Part shown: positions 53,222 to 61,920 of the stretch, piece after piece | How positions within the stretch are numbered: position 1 is the stretch's first letter | How the letters are laid out: every line of letters starts with the position of its first letter | DNA from: Luteolibacter sp. Y139 | GTDB taxonomy: Bacteria > Verrucomicrobiota > Verrucomicrobiia > Verrucomicrobiales > Akkermansiaceae | DNA: 64,000 bases | NCBI RefSeq assembly: GCF_038066715.1 | Contig: NZ_JBBUKT010000006.1 | Coordinates: forward strand, 310,001-374,000 | Direction of reading: 5' to 3' | Translations under genes and position numbers: made by a program | The notes under the pieces: generated by a model | Database searches by the model: none | The model's input: only the letters and a program-made list of their open reading frames with translations | What the model was told of the DNA's origin: nothing

Positions 53222-54138
53222 GAGGATGGCGAGATGAGTCTTTCCAGCACAATGGCAGCGCAGCGGTCGGCCTCGCGAAGCACTTGCGGTGCCTCGGCCA
53301 AGCCGGTCGATGGCGACCAGTCGGCAAAGCGAGTGACGAATCCTTCTTCCGCCAGTCGCTCGATGCCGCGCGCCACCCGGCCGGCTTTCTTGGTGGCGGG
53401 CACAGGCAGTAGTCCGACCTTCGCGCCGCTACTAAGGGCCTCGTAGATCATGGAGATGCTTTCCTCGGTCACCCAGACCTCGGCGGCCTCCGCCAGCATC
53501 TGCGGCAGCCAGTCGCGACCGGTTTCGGAATGGGGAAAGGCGGCCAGGGCCGGGCAGGCCTTGGTCAATGAGTCCAAGGTTCCTGCCGGAGAGCGTCGCG
53601 AATCGGTGACTCGCCAAGGACGATCCTTGTCGGCGGAAACGATCTCGCAAATCGCCGCTTCCACTTCCGCCGCGTCCCAGCCATGTGATGAGGATGGCCC
53701 GCCTAACAGAATCAATCCGCCATGCCGTGGCCGTCCATCGGGAGGTGGCACACGATTGAGCGCACCGATGGTGGGAATCACGTGATCCTGCGGCTCGCGT
53801 CCTCCCAAGTCGTGCTCGGGCACCAGACACAGATCGAAAAGCGCCGCGGGCAAGGTCGGCTTCATCATCAGCACGCACGGGACGTCATGCGCGCGTGACA
53901 AGGCCAACAAGGCCGGATGGACCGCGTGGCCCGCCCCGACCAAGAGCCTGGGCTTGGGCAGTTGCTTTGTTTCCTTGAACGCCTTTTTCAGCCGCGAGAA
54001 AGGGCCTCGTAACCCGGCGAGATGGATCTTTGACGTGGTCACCGGTCGCAAGCGGCCGATCGCTTCGGCCAGCCCGTAGGATTGGTTCTCGTGGCCTGGC
54101 TTGCCGTCGGACAGGACATGGATCTCCAGCGGAGTCAT
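53218..54138 (-). CDS. ELM1-like (DUF1022) protein
   Basis: 306 residues. EIHVLSDGKPGHENQSYGLA at the start and EVWVTEESISMIYEALSSG late are the markers of the 'mitochondrial fission ELM1' family, which in bacteria is usually encoded among lipopolysaccharide genes and has a GT-B-like look. It is coupled to the flanking acyltransferase and GT4 genes by four-base overlaps at both ends. A role in lipid A-linked sugar chemistry is inference. Confidence 0.85.
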   Translation of the reverse strand: MTPLEIHVLSDGKPGHENQSYGLAEAIGRLRPVTTSKIHLAGLRGPFSRLKKAFKETKQLPKPRLLVGAGHAVHPALLALSRAHDVPCVLMMKPTLPAALFDLCLVPEHDLGGREPQDHVIPTIGALNRVPPPDGRPRHGGLILLGGPSSSHGWDAAEVEAAICEIVSADKDRPWRVTDSRRSPAGTLDSLTKACPALAAFPHSETGRDWLPQMLAEAAEVWVTEESISMIYEALSSGAKVGLLPVPATKKAGRVARGIERLAEEGFVTRFADWSPSTGLAEAPQVLREADRCAAIVLERLISPSS

Positions 54139-55508
54139 GCTTTGCGGTTCTTTGTGGTGAGCACCATATCCTCAGCCATCCGCCGCCAGCCCTCGGCATC
54201 GGAGGGCGTTGGAAAGGTCTTGGTCCACGGCTTGCCGGTGACCCCGGCACCGAGGATGGCGCGCAGCCCCATTCGCTTTGCAGCCTCGGCGATGGATAGC
54301 TCCCCGCCAAGTAGCAGCACGAAATCCAGGGGAACCGGGTGCGATGCATCACACTGCTCTAACAGGCCATCGCCGAGATGTCCGGGCACCTCGCGGTCCC
54401 AAGGAAAGCGCACAATCCGCGAGTCGTCAGGCAGCGCTGGCAGATTGCCGGGGTCGAGGACATCGATCCGCACATCCGGCCGCAGTTCAAGCAACGTGAC
54501 CAGCGTCTCCACCGCCTCGGGCTTGCCATCGGGCAGGGTGACGGCAAAGCGGGTCGGCACCGTGGCCGCGAGGGCGGGTTCGGCCGGTGCTTGTTTGGCG
54601 AAGAAGCAAAGCGGGCGCGCCTTGTCGATGCGCCAGCGGTCGTGAAACCAGAAGACATCGGTCAACCGGTCGCGCATCGCGGTTTCCAAATGCGCGACGA
54701 CCTCAGCGGTGCGGGCCTTTTCCGGCACCGGGCGCAGCTTCAGCCGCCAACGGCCGGTGCCGACGCAAAAAACCGAGAGCGTCACCATGGCGGCACCGGT
54801 GCGGCGGGCGAGCAGGGCGGGCAGGGGAGTGCAGGAGGAAAGGCGGCCAAAGAAGGGGCACAGCTCGCCATGGCCGCCCGCACGCTGGTCGGTCATCACC
54901 GTGACGACGCCACCCTCGCGGAGAAGTGCCGCGGGACCGTTGAAACCATCATGCTTGTCGAAGAGCACCGCGCCCTGCTGCGTCCGGCGCTTTACGGTCA
55001 GTTCGTCGAGAAGCGGGTTTTCGAGCCTCCGGAAAATCGGTCCGCCCTTGGCATTGGGACCGAGGGTTTTCACGAGCTGGGCGAGCACTTCCCAATTTCC
55101 CATGTGGGACCACACCAGCACCACGCCGCGGCCAGCGTGGACCGGACCTAGCAGGTGTTCCAATCCCTCGAATTCGATGTGATTTTCCAACTGCTCCGGC
55201 GTCATCAGCGCGGCGCGCTGGCTACTGAGCATATTATTGCCGGCGCGCCTGAAGGTTTCGCGGACCCGGCGGCGGATTTCCGCTTCATCCGGAGCCTCGG
55301 CCGCGGTGGCAATCCGCAGGTTGCGGGCGACCAGCTTGCGCCACTTCGGGAACAGCGCCCAAGCGATCAACCCCAGCCCCTGGCCGACCCGGACCGTGGT
55401 TTCCAGCGAGACCAGCGAAAGCAGCCCTTCCGCCGCCCGGAAAGCCGCATACTGCACCCGGTGCCTCAGGTTCGGGGGTTTGGGGGTATCATCGGCAGCT
55501 TCGCTCAT
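54135..55508 (-). CDS. LpxL/HtrB-type lauroyl acyltransferase with extra C-terminal domain
   Basis: 457 residues, about 150 more than LpxL. The first 300 residues are a lipid A secondary acyltransferase: FRAAEGLLSLVSLETTVRVG, WRKLVARNLRIA, and the catalytic H-x4-E in VWSHMGNWEVLAQLVK near 135, then VTVMTDQRAGGHGELCPFFG. From about 315 a separate alpha/beta domain follows (PEAVETLVTLLELRPDVRID, LDFVLLLGGELSIAEAAKRM) that looks like the N-terminal half of a heptosyltransferase. The ATG chosen gives MSEAADDT. It is first of a three-gene operon. Confidence 0.85.
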   Translation of the reverse strand: MSEAADDTPKPPNLRHRVQYAAFRAAEGLLSLVSLETTVRVGQGLGLIAWALFPKWRKLVARNLRIATAAEAPDEAEIRRRVRETFRRAGNNMLSSQRAALMTPEQLENHIEFEGLEHLLGPVHAGRGVVLVWSHMGNWEVLAQLVKTLGPNAKGGPIFRRLENPLLDELTVKRRTQQGAVLFDKHDGFNGPAALLREGGVVTVMTDQRAGGHGELCPFFGRLSSCTPLPALLARRTGAAMVTLSVFCVGTGRWRLKLRPVPEKARTAEVVAHLETAMRDRLTDVFWFHDRWRIDKARPLCFFAKQAPAEPALAATVPTRFAVTLPDGKPEAVETLVTLLELRPDVRIDVLDPGNLPALPDDSRIVRFPWDREVPGHLGDGLLEQCDASHPVPLDFVLLLGGELSIAEAAKRMGLRAILGAGVTGKPWTKTFPTPSDAEGWRRMAEDMVLTTKNRKA

Positions 55509-55598
55509 GCGCGCCGGGACTTTCCACATCTCCGCGGTCCCCGGCAAGCCCTTGGGCTTGCCAGCCTGCCAACCCCACCGCTAGCCTCCCGCCGCTCC

Positions 55599-55670
55599 GC
55601 TCCCATAGTTCAACGGATAGAACAAGGGTTTCCTAAACTCTAGATCTGGGTTCGATTCCCGGTGGGAGTA
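55599..55670 (+). tRNA. tRNA-Arg (CCT anticodon)
   Basis: A complete cloverleaf. Acceptor GCTCCCA pairs with TGGGAGT (one G-U). The D stem is GTTC/GAAC. Anticodon stem AGGGT/ACTCT holds loop TTCCTAA with anticodon CCT. T arm is CTGGGTTCGATTCCCGG. CCA is not encoded. Confidence 0.95.
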
Positions 55671-55992
55671 TTTCCTCACAATATGGGGACTCTGTGGCTG
55701 ATCCGAAGGACCGAGCAGGTCATTCGTAATGATCAGGTTGGGAAACGAACCGTGGGTTCGAATCCCACCCCTTCACGACCTTTTAACCAATTGGTCCTGG
55801 GTCCGAGATCGGCGCTCTTTATACGCCAGAACCTAAATCAGGTGAGTCTATCGAGGCGTTAACCACTAGGTCGTAGGTTCCTCTAGGGACTCCGCGTCGT
55901 TCTGAGGATCCTGTTGCCTCAGCACCCCCAAGGAGGGATTTCCTGCTTGATTCAAATGTGAAATTAAAATGCACTGGTGAAAAGAGAGGGAA
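55671..55992 (+). other. Structured intergenic stretch after tRNA-Arg
   Basis: The stretch holds no believable protein gene. It contains a tRNA-like fold (see next entry) and several short hairpins: ACCAATTGGT palindrome, GGCG/CGCC at 55811-55827, ACCT/AGGT near 55830-55843, and CTGAGG/CCTCAG at 55902-55922. A second degenerate T-arm-like string (GTAGGTTC) occurs near 55874. A GAGAGGGAA ribosome binding site at the right end belongs to the IclR gene. Confidence 0.5.
55688..55776 (+). pseudogene. tRNA-like sequence with long variable arm, probably a decayed tRNA
   Basis: Anticodon stem GGTCA/TGATC is perfect and holds a seven-base loop TTCGTAA with U33 and anticodon CGT. A 17-base variable arm (GGTT/AACC stem) follows, then a perfect T arm GTGGG-TTCGAAT-CCCAC. 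However the 3' acceptor CCCTTCA has no good partner at the expected 5' position, and the D loop is too long. A class II arm with a Thr-type anticodon is abnormal. It is best read as a relic or an unusual RNA. Confidence 0.4.
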
Positions 55993-56778
55993 ATGGACAC
56001 CGCGACACTTTCACCGCCACGACGCTACGGCGCGCCTGCCTTGGACAAGGGGCTCGATATCCTGGAGCACCTTTCGAATGAGATGGTGCCGCTGGGACAG
56101 CTTGAGATCGCGCGGGCGCTGGGGCGGACGCCGGGGGAGATTTACCGGATGCTGATGTGTCTGGAGGAGCGGGGCTATGTGATGCGCGAGGAGGGGACGG
56201 GGAAATTCCGGCTGACGCTGCGCCTCTACGAGCTGAGTCATCGGCAGAATTCGACGACGTTGCTGCTGAAGGCAGCGCGGTTGCCGATGGAGATGCTCTG
56301 TGAGTCGGTGGGGCAGGCGTGCCACCTCAGCGTGGTCAATGGGGTGAACCTGATGGTGCTGATGGAGCGCATGCCCTCGTGTCAGGTGTGCCTCGCGGTT
56401 GGCGAGGGGTCGCGGATGCCGGTGCTACGAACGACCTCCGGCAAGCTGCTGCTAGCGCAATGGCCCGAGCGAGGGCGGGAGGAATTCCTGAACCAACTCG
56501 ACGACTTCGCGGAGGCCTCGAGGGCGGAGCGCGAACGGATGTTGAAGACACTTTCTGAATTGAATGGAGCCACGCATCTTCAGACGGCGAGCGGTCTAAC
56601 AGAGGGCGTGACGGACATTTCAGTGCCGGTGGGCGTTCCGGGTTCCGAAGTCGCGGGTGCCCTGGTCATTTCGTATCTCTCCGGCACCAAGAGCGGCGAG
56701 AAGAACGCGCCACGTTATCTGAAGGCGTTGCTGGCGAGCGCCGCCGAGATCAACCGCAACCTGGGGATCGCACGATGA
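55993..56778 (+). CDS. IclR-family transcriptional regulator
   Basis: 261 residues. The N-terminal winged helix (ALDKGLDILEHLSNEMVPLG, IARALGRTPGEIYRMLMCLE) is typical of IclR, followed by the effector domain with CHLSVVNGVNLMVLMERMPS and the conserved TTSGKLLLA. Family members control sugar or aromatic-acid catabolism. GAGAGGGAA precedes the ATG. The stop overlaps the start of a LacI-type gene by four bases. Confidence 0.92.
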   Translation: MDTATLSPPRRYGAPALDKGLDILEHLSNEMVPLGQLEIARALGRTPGEIYRMLMCLEERGYVMREEGTGKFRLTLRLYELSHRQNSTTLLLKAARLPMEMLCESVGQACHLSVVNGVNLMVLMERMPSCQVCLAVGEGSRMPVLRTTSGKLLLAQWPERGREEFLNQLDDFAEASRAERERMLKTLSELNGATHLQTASGLTEGVTDISVPVGVPGSEVAGALVISYLSGTKSGEKNAPRYLKALLASAAEINRNLGIAR

Positions 56779-57785
56779 ACGGGACGCTGGATGCAGAGGC
56801 GATCCGTGAGCCGATAAGCCAGCGGGACATCGCGCGGCACTTCGGCGTCAGTCACGTGACGGTGTCGCTTGCGCTGCGCCATAGCCGACGGGTTTCAGCA
56901 TCGCTGTCGGAGGAGATTCGCGTCTATGCCGAAAAGGTGGGCTATCGCAGTGACCCGGTGTTGCTCGCGTTGTCCGCCTATCGGGATCGCAAGAGAACCG
57001 GCCAAGTGCGTGGGGCGATTGCCTGGGTGAATGCCTGGTCGAAGCCCGGCGAGCTGCGGGCGCATCCTGAAGTCGAGCGCTTCTGGCTTGGTGCCTTCGC
57101 GGCGGCGGGAGAGAGACGCTACCGGCTGGAGGAATTCAGATTGGGCTCCGAGCTATCGGCCGAGCGTTTGCATGAGGTGCTGGAGACCCGTGATATTCGC
57201 GGGCTTATCGTGCCGCCTCATGTCTCATCGGAAGGATGGAACGGGTTTCCCTGGGAGAAGTATGCGGTGGTGAGTTTCGGACGATGCTGCAACGGACCAC
57301 GGGGACACAGCGTGGTGCCATCGGCCGCGGCGAACCTTCTGCTCGCGATCCGCAAGCTGCGCGAAGCGGGGCATCGGCGGATCGGTTGCCTGACCGGTTC
57401 TTCGCTACTCAGGCAGGCGGGCTACTGCATGATGGAATGTCTGCCGATGGTGAAGCGCGGCCTGCCGGGTGACGATGACTTGGCAATTCTGGACCTCACG
57501 GGCGTGAGCGGAAGCAAGGTATCGGCAAAAGTCAGAGCCTGGGTAAGAGCGAATGAACTGGATGCCATTGTGGCGGACGACGCGACGACGATTGAAGCGA
57601 TCGAGGTTCCCCATGGGGTGACGATGGTCACGCTGGCGGGTGCCGGAAGTGCAGGCGTCGATCCCGGAAGTGAAGAGATCGGTCGCACTGCGGTGCAGAT
57701 GCTGGATTCACTGATGGAGGAGCGGGCGAGGGGAAACCGTGTGCTTTTCCGTGAGGTGGCGGTGGAGGGCACTTGGCGAGGGTAG
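56775..57785 (+). CDS. LacI-family transcriptional regulator, coupled to IclR
   Basis: 336 residues. The helix-turn-helix is SQRDIARHFGVSHVTVSLAL with the hinge region EEIRVYAEKVGYRSDPVLLA. The sensor domain is divergent but keeps EAGHRRIGCLTGSSLLRQAG and ends VLFREVAVEGTWRG. It differs in the hinge from classic LacI (an ALSAYRDRKRTGQVRG linker), like other Verrucomicrobia homologues I know. The GH43-like gene downstream is a likely target. Confidence 0.88.
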   Translation: MNGTLDAEAIREPISQRDIARHFGVSHVTVSLALRHSRRVSASLSEEIRVYAEKVGYRSDPVLLALSAYRDRKRTGQVRGAIAWVNAWSKPGELRAHPEVERFWLGAFAAAGERRYRLEEFRLGSELSAERLHEVLETRDIRGLIVPPHVSSEGWNGFPWEKYAVVSFGRCCNGPRGHSVVPSAAANLLLAIRKLREAGHRRIGCLTGSSLLRQAGYCMMECLPMVKRGLPGDDDLAILDLTGVSGSKVSAKVRAWVRANELDAIVADDATTIEAIEVPHGVTMVTLAGAGSAGVDPGSEEIGRTAVQMLDSLMEERARGNRVLFREVAVEGTWRG

Positions 57786-57947
57786 TGCAGTCAGGTTGGA
57801 TTTTGCCGGTTCTGCAGTGGTGCTATAGAATTGGTATGAAAACGACGATGATTGAGCCGTGACGGCTGTTGGCTTCCCCCACGTTTGGGGGGCTTGGGCA
57901 TTGGAAGATGGACGGCAGCCGCGGGCTGGGGGAAGCTGGGGATCCGA

Positions 57948-59069
57948 ATGATCTCATCGACCATGAATCTGCTTTCCGCTTTTCTTCCGGTTGGGTGCCG
58001 GGTGCTTCCTTTGGCTGCGCTCTTCGCCACCCTTCATGCTGCCGAACCGATGACGTCCATCCGCTCCGGAGAAGTTTGGCCCGATACCGAGGGCAAGATG
58101 ATCGATGCCCACGGCGGCGGGATGCTTTTCCACGAAGGGACCTACTACTGGTATGGCGAGATCAAGCAGGGCAAAACCTACCTGCCTGACGTGAACAAGT
58201 CGTGGGGCGGCACGCGCGTCGATGTGACCGGTGTTTCCTGCTATTCCTCGACCGACCTGCTGAAGTGGAAAAAGGAGGGGAATGTGCTGCCGGCGGTGAA
58301 CGATCCGGCGAGCGACCTGCATCCCGGGAAGGTTCTGGAACGGCCGAAGGTGATCTACAACGCGAAGACCAAGAAGTTCGTGATGTGGTTCCATGCCGAC
58401 AGCCTCAATTACGCGGCGGCGGGCTGTGGCGTGGCTGTATCCGACACTCCGAACGGGACCTTCAAGTATCTCGGCAGCTTCCGTCCGGACAAGGGTGTGT
58501 GGCCGGTGAATGTGACTGAAGAGGACAAGAAGGATCCGAAGTCACCGCTGGCTCGCGATTTTGAAAAGGGGCAGATGGCCCGTGATCTGACGGTGTTCGT
58601 GGATGATGATGGCAAGGGTTACCTCTTCGCCGCCTCGGAGGACAATGCGACGATGCACATCTCCGAGCTTTCCGATGACTATCTGAAGACGACCGGCAAG
58701 TTTGCCCGCGTCTTCCCCGGCCGGTTGATGGAGGCGCCGGCGGTTTTCAAACGGGGTGGCAAGTATTACATCATCGCCTCCGGCTGTACGGCGTGGGCAC
58801 CGAATGCGGCGCGCTCGGCGGTGGCGGATTCGATCTGGGGACCATGGAAGGAACTCGGGAATCCATGCCAGGGCGAGAAGGCTGACATCACCTTTCAATC
58901 CCAAGGAACCTATGTGCTCCCGGTGGCTGGAAAGGCGGACAAGTTCATCTTCATGGCGGATCGCTGGAACAAGGACAACCTGCCGGACTCGCGCTACATC
59001 TGGCTGCCCATCGGCTTCGAAGGTGAGAAGCCGGTGTTGCACTGGATGGGCGAGTGGAGCCCGAAGTGA
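57948..59069 (+). CDS. GH43-like secreted glycosidase
   Basis: 373 residues with a signal peptide (MISSTMNLLSAFLPVGCRV through ATLHAAE). The five-bladed propeller is recognisable: IDAHGGGMLFHEGTYYWYGE with the expected Asp base, then SSTDLLKWKKEGNVL, ERPKVIYNAKTKKFVMWFH, and MEAPAVFKRGGKYYIIASG with the likely acid Glu. This resembles the GH43 branch that acts on galactans. A possible -10 (TATAGA) is at 57824, but the -35 spacing is poor. It follows the IclR-LacI pair on the same strand. Confidence 0.83.
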   Translation: MISSTMNLLSAFLPVGCRVLPLAALFATLHAAEPMTSIRSGEVWPDTEGKMIDAHGGGMLFHEGTYYWYGEIKQGKTYLPDVNKSWGGTRVDVTGVSCYSSTDLLKWKKEGNVLPAVNDPASDLHPGKVLERPKVIYNAKTKKFVMWFHADSLNYAAAGCGVAVSDTPNGTFKYLGSFRPDKGVWPVNVTEEDKKDPKSPLARDFEKGQMARDLTVFVDDDGKGYLFAASEDNATMHISELSDDYLKTTGKFARVFPGRLMEAPAVFKRGGKYYIIASGCTAWAPNAARSAVADSIWGPWKELGNPCQGEKADITFQSQGTYVLPVAGKADKFIFMADRWNKDNLPDSRYIWLPIGFEGEKPVLHWMGEWSPK

Positions 59070-59154
59070 GCGAGCCATCGTGGAGGATCGATTGCTTCAC
59101 TTTCCCTTACTCTTCGGGCTTTCCGGGGAATCGGGATCGTGGTAACGCCTTGCC

Positions 59155-59913
59155 ATGAAATATCCGTTCGTGGTGGCGATGCTGGCTTTGTGCGCAGTGT
59201 GCTTTCATTGCAGCCAGGTCGGCCCCATCGACGGAAGCGACGAGGTGGTCGGGTCATTCGGAGTGCCTGCTCCGGGATCTTCGCCGCAGCATCCGGTGAC
59301 GGCGGGAGGGGGGATGTCTTCTTCCGCTCTCGCCCGCGAGATCAACCTGAAGGTGGACATGGTCGCCAAGGGAACCCACGGCCGGAAGGTGGTGCGGCCA
59401 ATGAGGCCACGCTACATCACGATCCACTCGACGCAGAATTATTCGGCGGACGCGGAGCGGCATTCGCTGGCCCTGAAGCGTGGCGCGCTGCGCTCGGCGA
59501 AGCGGCCGGGTGGCAACCGCATTGGCTATTTGATCTGGCATTTCACGGTGGATGACCATGTGGCGATCCAGCACATGCCAGTGACCGAGCAGGGGGAACA
59601 CGCGGACTTCGATGGTCCCGGCAACCGCTACTCGATCGGGATCGAGATGTGCGAGAACCGCGGCAATAACCAAGCCGCCACGATCGAGCGTACCGCGAAG
59701 CTCACGGCCAAGCTGATGCATGAGAACGGTATCCCGCTCAGCAACGTGGTGCCCCACTACCACTGGCCGCGCCGCGGGAAGAATCCGCCGAACAAGAACT
59801 GTCCGCATTTCCTGATGGATAATGGCCGGCCGGGCGCGAAGTGGCGGTGGTTCCTCGGTCGCGTGGATTACTACTACAAGCGTGCCTACCAGCAGAGCTA
59901 CGTGGCGCGATGA
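59155..59913 (+). CDS. N-acetylmuramoyl-L-alanine amidase, amidase_2 type
   Basis: 252 residues with a signal peptide or lipoprotein-like N-terminus (CAVCFHCSQ). Zinc ligands are His91 in RYITIHSTQN and His/Cys in NVVPHYHWPRRGKNPPNKNC; LIWHFTVDDHVAIQHMP and SIGIEMCENRGNN are typical amidase_2 blocks. It should cut the amide bond between MurNAc and the stem peptide in peptidoglycan turnover. The stop overlaps the next start by four bases. Confidence 0.9.
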   Translation: MKYPFVVAMLALCAVCFHCSQVGPIDGSDEVVGSFGVPAPGSSPQHPVTAGGGMSSSALAREINLKVDMVAKGTHGRKVVRPMRPRYITIHSTQNYSADAERHSLALKRGALRSAKRPGGNRIGYLIWHFTVDDHVAIQHMPVTEQGEHADFDGPGNRYSIGIEMCENRGNNQAATIERTAKLTAKLMHENGIPLSNVVPHYHWPRRGKNPPNKNCPHFLMDNGRPGAKWRWFLGRVDYYYKRAYQQSYVAR

Positions 59914-60320
59914 CCGGACCTACTCGTGAACCTTCCAGTGGCAGCCCGGGCAATCGCGAGACGCTGCTGGATCCAGAGCGCTTCTACGTCTGCCAACGCT
60001 GCACCGCGTGCTGCAAGTGGCCGGGCGATGTGCGGATCGAGGAAGATGAGATTGCCCCGATCTCTGCTTTTCTCGGCATGACCGAGGAAGAGTTCATCGC
60101 TCGCTACACCCGGCTGCGGACCAATCGCAACGGGCTGTCCCTGATCGAAAAGGACAATCACGAATGCATCATGCTGGAGGCCGGTGGATGCCGCATCCAT
60201 CCGGTGAAGCCGGAGCAGTGCCGGGGCTTTCCGAACAAGTGGAACTTTCCCGGTTGGCGGGAGGTGTGCGAGGCCAAGCCGGTGCCGATGGAAGAGGCGC
60301 GGGCGAGGGGATGGGTATAA
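59910..60320 (+). CDS. YkgJ-like cysteine-cluster protein (CxxCxxCC)
   Basis: 136 residues. The cluster CQRCTACC (Cys28, 31, 34, 35) and later CRIHPVKPEQCRGFP form the zinc- or iron-chelating motif of this family. Function is unknown in general. It is translationally coupled to the amidase gene upstream. The rightward transcript meets the terminator of the PEP-CTERM gene. Confidence 0.85.
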   Translation: MTGPTREPSSGSPGNRETLLDPERFYVCQRCTACCKWPGDVRIEEDEIAPISAFLGMTEEEFIARYTRLRTNRNGLSLIEKDNHECIMLEAGGCRIHPVKPEQCRGFPNKWNFPGWREVCEAKPVPMEEARARGWV

Positions 60321-60327
60321 CCGGACC

Positions 60328-60363
60328 ACAAAAAAGCCCGGGCTGCTGAGGCAGACCGGGCTT
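60328..60363 (-). terminator. Rho-independent terminator of the PEP-CTERM gene
   Basis: Read leftward, AAGCCCGG/CCGGGCTT with a 14-base loop is followed by a run of T (plus-strand AAAAAA). It begins 20 bases after the PEP-CTERM stop. Read rightward there is no T-run, although the YkgJ-like stop is close. Confidence 0.8.
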
Positions 60364-60383
60364 GGTGGTAGAAAACGATTTTC

Positions 60384-61157
60384 CTAGCGACGGCGGCGGC
60401 GCAGGAGGGCCAAGAGGCCAATGCCCCCGAGCAGGGCCGTGGCAGGTTCCGGAACGACGTAGACCGAGACGCTGTCGACTGTCAGGCCTGCGGCTGAGCC
60501 CGCAGCGCCTTGGCGGAAGTGGACCGAAGCGAGCGAGGTGGCGTCGGTTCCGATGGTGGTCGCGGCGACATAGGCTGTATCGCCGGTGCCATCTTCGGTT
60601 GTTGGGTTGATGAACAACGCGCCGGTGTCATTGCCGGTGCCGCTGACCACGTCGTAGCGCACCAGAATCGAGTAAGACTGGCCGAAGCTCAAGACGGTGG
60701 TACCGTAGGTCACGGCTCCCGAGCCGGTGCCGAGCGCCATGACGAAGCCGGCACCAGAGCTCTTAATGAAGGTGCGGGCGTAGAAGTTGTTCGCTCCACC
60801 GTCGCCCAAGTGCAGGAAGTAGTCGCCGGTCGCCTGAGCGGATCCCACGGTAATCTCCGCCAGCATGTAGATGCTGCCGCTGGTGACGGCAGGAGTGAAG
60901 GTGTGCCTCAGGTCTTCGCCGGAAGTGGTCAAGCTGATCGTTCCGTCGGTGGCGGAATTGGAGACTACCGGGCTATTGGTTCCGGCACCGCTGATGGCGG
61001 ACCAGCCATCTTGACCGGCCAAGGCAATGTTGGAGTAGGTGGGAGCGTTGAAGTCCGTGCTGTAGAGGACGGTGGCTGCTTGGGAGGAGGCAGGCGCGGC
61101 CCACAGGGTGCAGGCAGCAAGGGCGCAAAGGAGGGATTTTAGACGTGGGGAGTCCAT
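60384..61157 (-). CDS. PEP-CTERM surface protein
   Basis: 257 residues. A signal peptide (SLLCALAACTLWAAPASSQA) is followed by a Ser/Thr/Gly-rich jelly-roll-like body. The C-terminus is VPEPATALLGGIGLLALL followed by five Arg: the PEP motif, a transmembrane helix and a basic cluster, the sorting signal cut by exosortase. The protein would be processed and exported to the envelope or matrix. No exosortase is in the window, but a CAAX-like protease of the same system is at 2076. Confidence 0.9.
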   Translation of the reverse strand: MDSPRLKSLLCALAACTLWAAPASSQAATVLYSTDFNAPTYSNIALAGQDGWSAISGAGTNSPVVSNSATDGTISLTTSGEDLRHTFTPAVTSGSIYMLAEITVGSAQATGDYFLHLGDGGANNFYARTFIKSSGAGFVMALGTGSGAVTYGTTVLSFGQSYSILVRYDVVSGTGNDTGALFINPTTEDGTGDTAYVAATTIGTDATSLASVHFRQGAAGSAAGLTVDSVSVYVVPEPATALLGGIGLLALLRRRRR

Positions 61158-61294
61158 GGGGCGGCTTTTTTTAGGGAGTTGGAGAGGTAAACGATTCTTT
61201 TACCTCCTGAAAAATCCCGTCTAGGAGAGCAGCCCCAATGCCACAGGGGAAGGAAAACCGTTCATTGGGTCGAACGCGTCACATGAATGAACCA

Positions 61295-61331
61295 ACAAAA
61301 AATGCCTCCCGCCGGGATGGCGGGAGGCATT
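61295..61331 (-). terminator. Rho-independent terminator after ilvN
   Basis: Read leftward, a 13-base perfect stem AATGCCTCCCGCC/GGCGGGAGGCATT with a five-base loop, then a T-run. It lies 34 bases past the ilvN stop. It closes the ilvB-ilvN transcript. Confidence 0.9.
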
Positions 61332-61364
61332 CTGCAATTTTACGCAATGAGGGCCGGGGCGATT

Positions 61365-61910
61365 TCAGGTCGCCTGCTCGCCGCGGGCCATCACGACCTT
61401 GCCGGTGCGGACGGTCTCGATGATGTCGAACTGCGAGAACATGCCGACGGCGGCATCGATTTTCAGGCTGTCGCCGGTGATCATGACGATCATCGAGGCC
61501 GGGGTGAGATCGACGGTTTTGCCGCCGAAGTGCTCGGTGATCTGGAGGGCCTGCGAGCGATCTTCCGGGGAGCACTTGATCTTGATCAGGATCATCTCCT
61601 TGGTCACCGAGTCCGCCGAGGTGTGCTCGAAGCAGTGGATGACGTCGATGAGCTTGGAGACCTGCTTGATGATCTGATCGAGGCCCTGTGGGTCGCCGCT
61701 GATGCCGATGGTCATCCGCGAGAAGTTCGCGTTGCGGCCTTCGGAGACGACGAGGGAGTCGATATTGAAGCCGCGACGGGAGAAGACCTGGCAGATCCGC
61801 ATCAGGACGCCCGGCTCGTTATTCACGAGAATGGACAGCGTGTGGATGGCCCCACGGCGCGGGATGAAACCGGTGCCGGGTTCTTCGGTAGTGACGATGG
61901 TTTGGGACAT
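61365..61910 (-). CDS. ilvN: Acetolactate synthase small (regulatory) subunit
   Basis: 181 residues. The ACT domain is HTLSILVNNEPGVLMRICQV and FSRRGFNIDSLVVSEGRN, where valine binds for feedback control. A second half (EMILIKIKCSPEDRSQAL, KIDAAVGMFSQFDIIETVRTG) is the IlvH/IlvN C-terminal domain. With IlvB it makes acetolactate for valine, leucine and isoleucine synthesis. It follows ilvB by 115 bases. Confidence 0.94.
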   Translation of the reverse strand: MSQTIVTTEEPGTGFIPRRGAIHTLSILVNNEPGVLMRICQVFSRRGFNIDSLVVSEGRNANFSRMTIGISGDPQGLDQIIKQVSKLIDVIHCFEHTSADSVTKEMILIKIKCSPEDRSQALQITEHFGGKTVDLTPASMIVMITGDSLKIDAAVGMFSQFDIIETVRTGKVVMARGEQAT

Positions 61911-61920
61911 CGGAAAGAAA

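Noticed and set aside
55741-55776. A functional tRNA-Thr or tRNA-Ser
   Set aside because: No acceptor stem can be paired and the D loop is too long, so I list it only as tRNA-like.
57796-57829. Strong sigma-70 promoter before the GH43-like gene
   Set aside because: TATAGA is present, but TTGCCG is 15 bases away and TTGGAT 22 bases away, both poor spacing.
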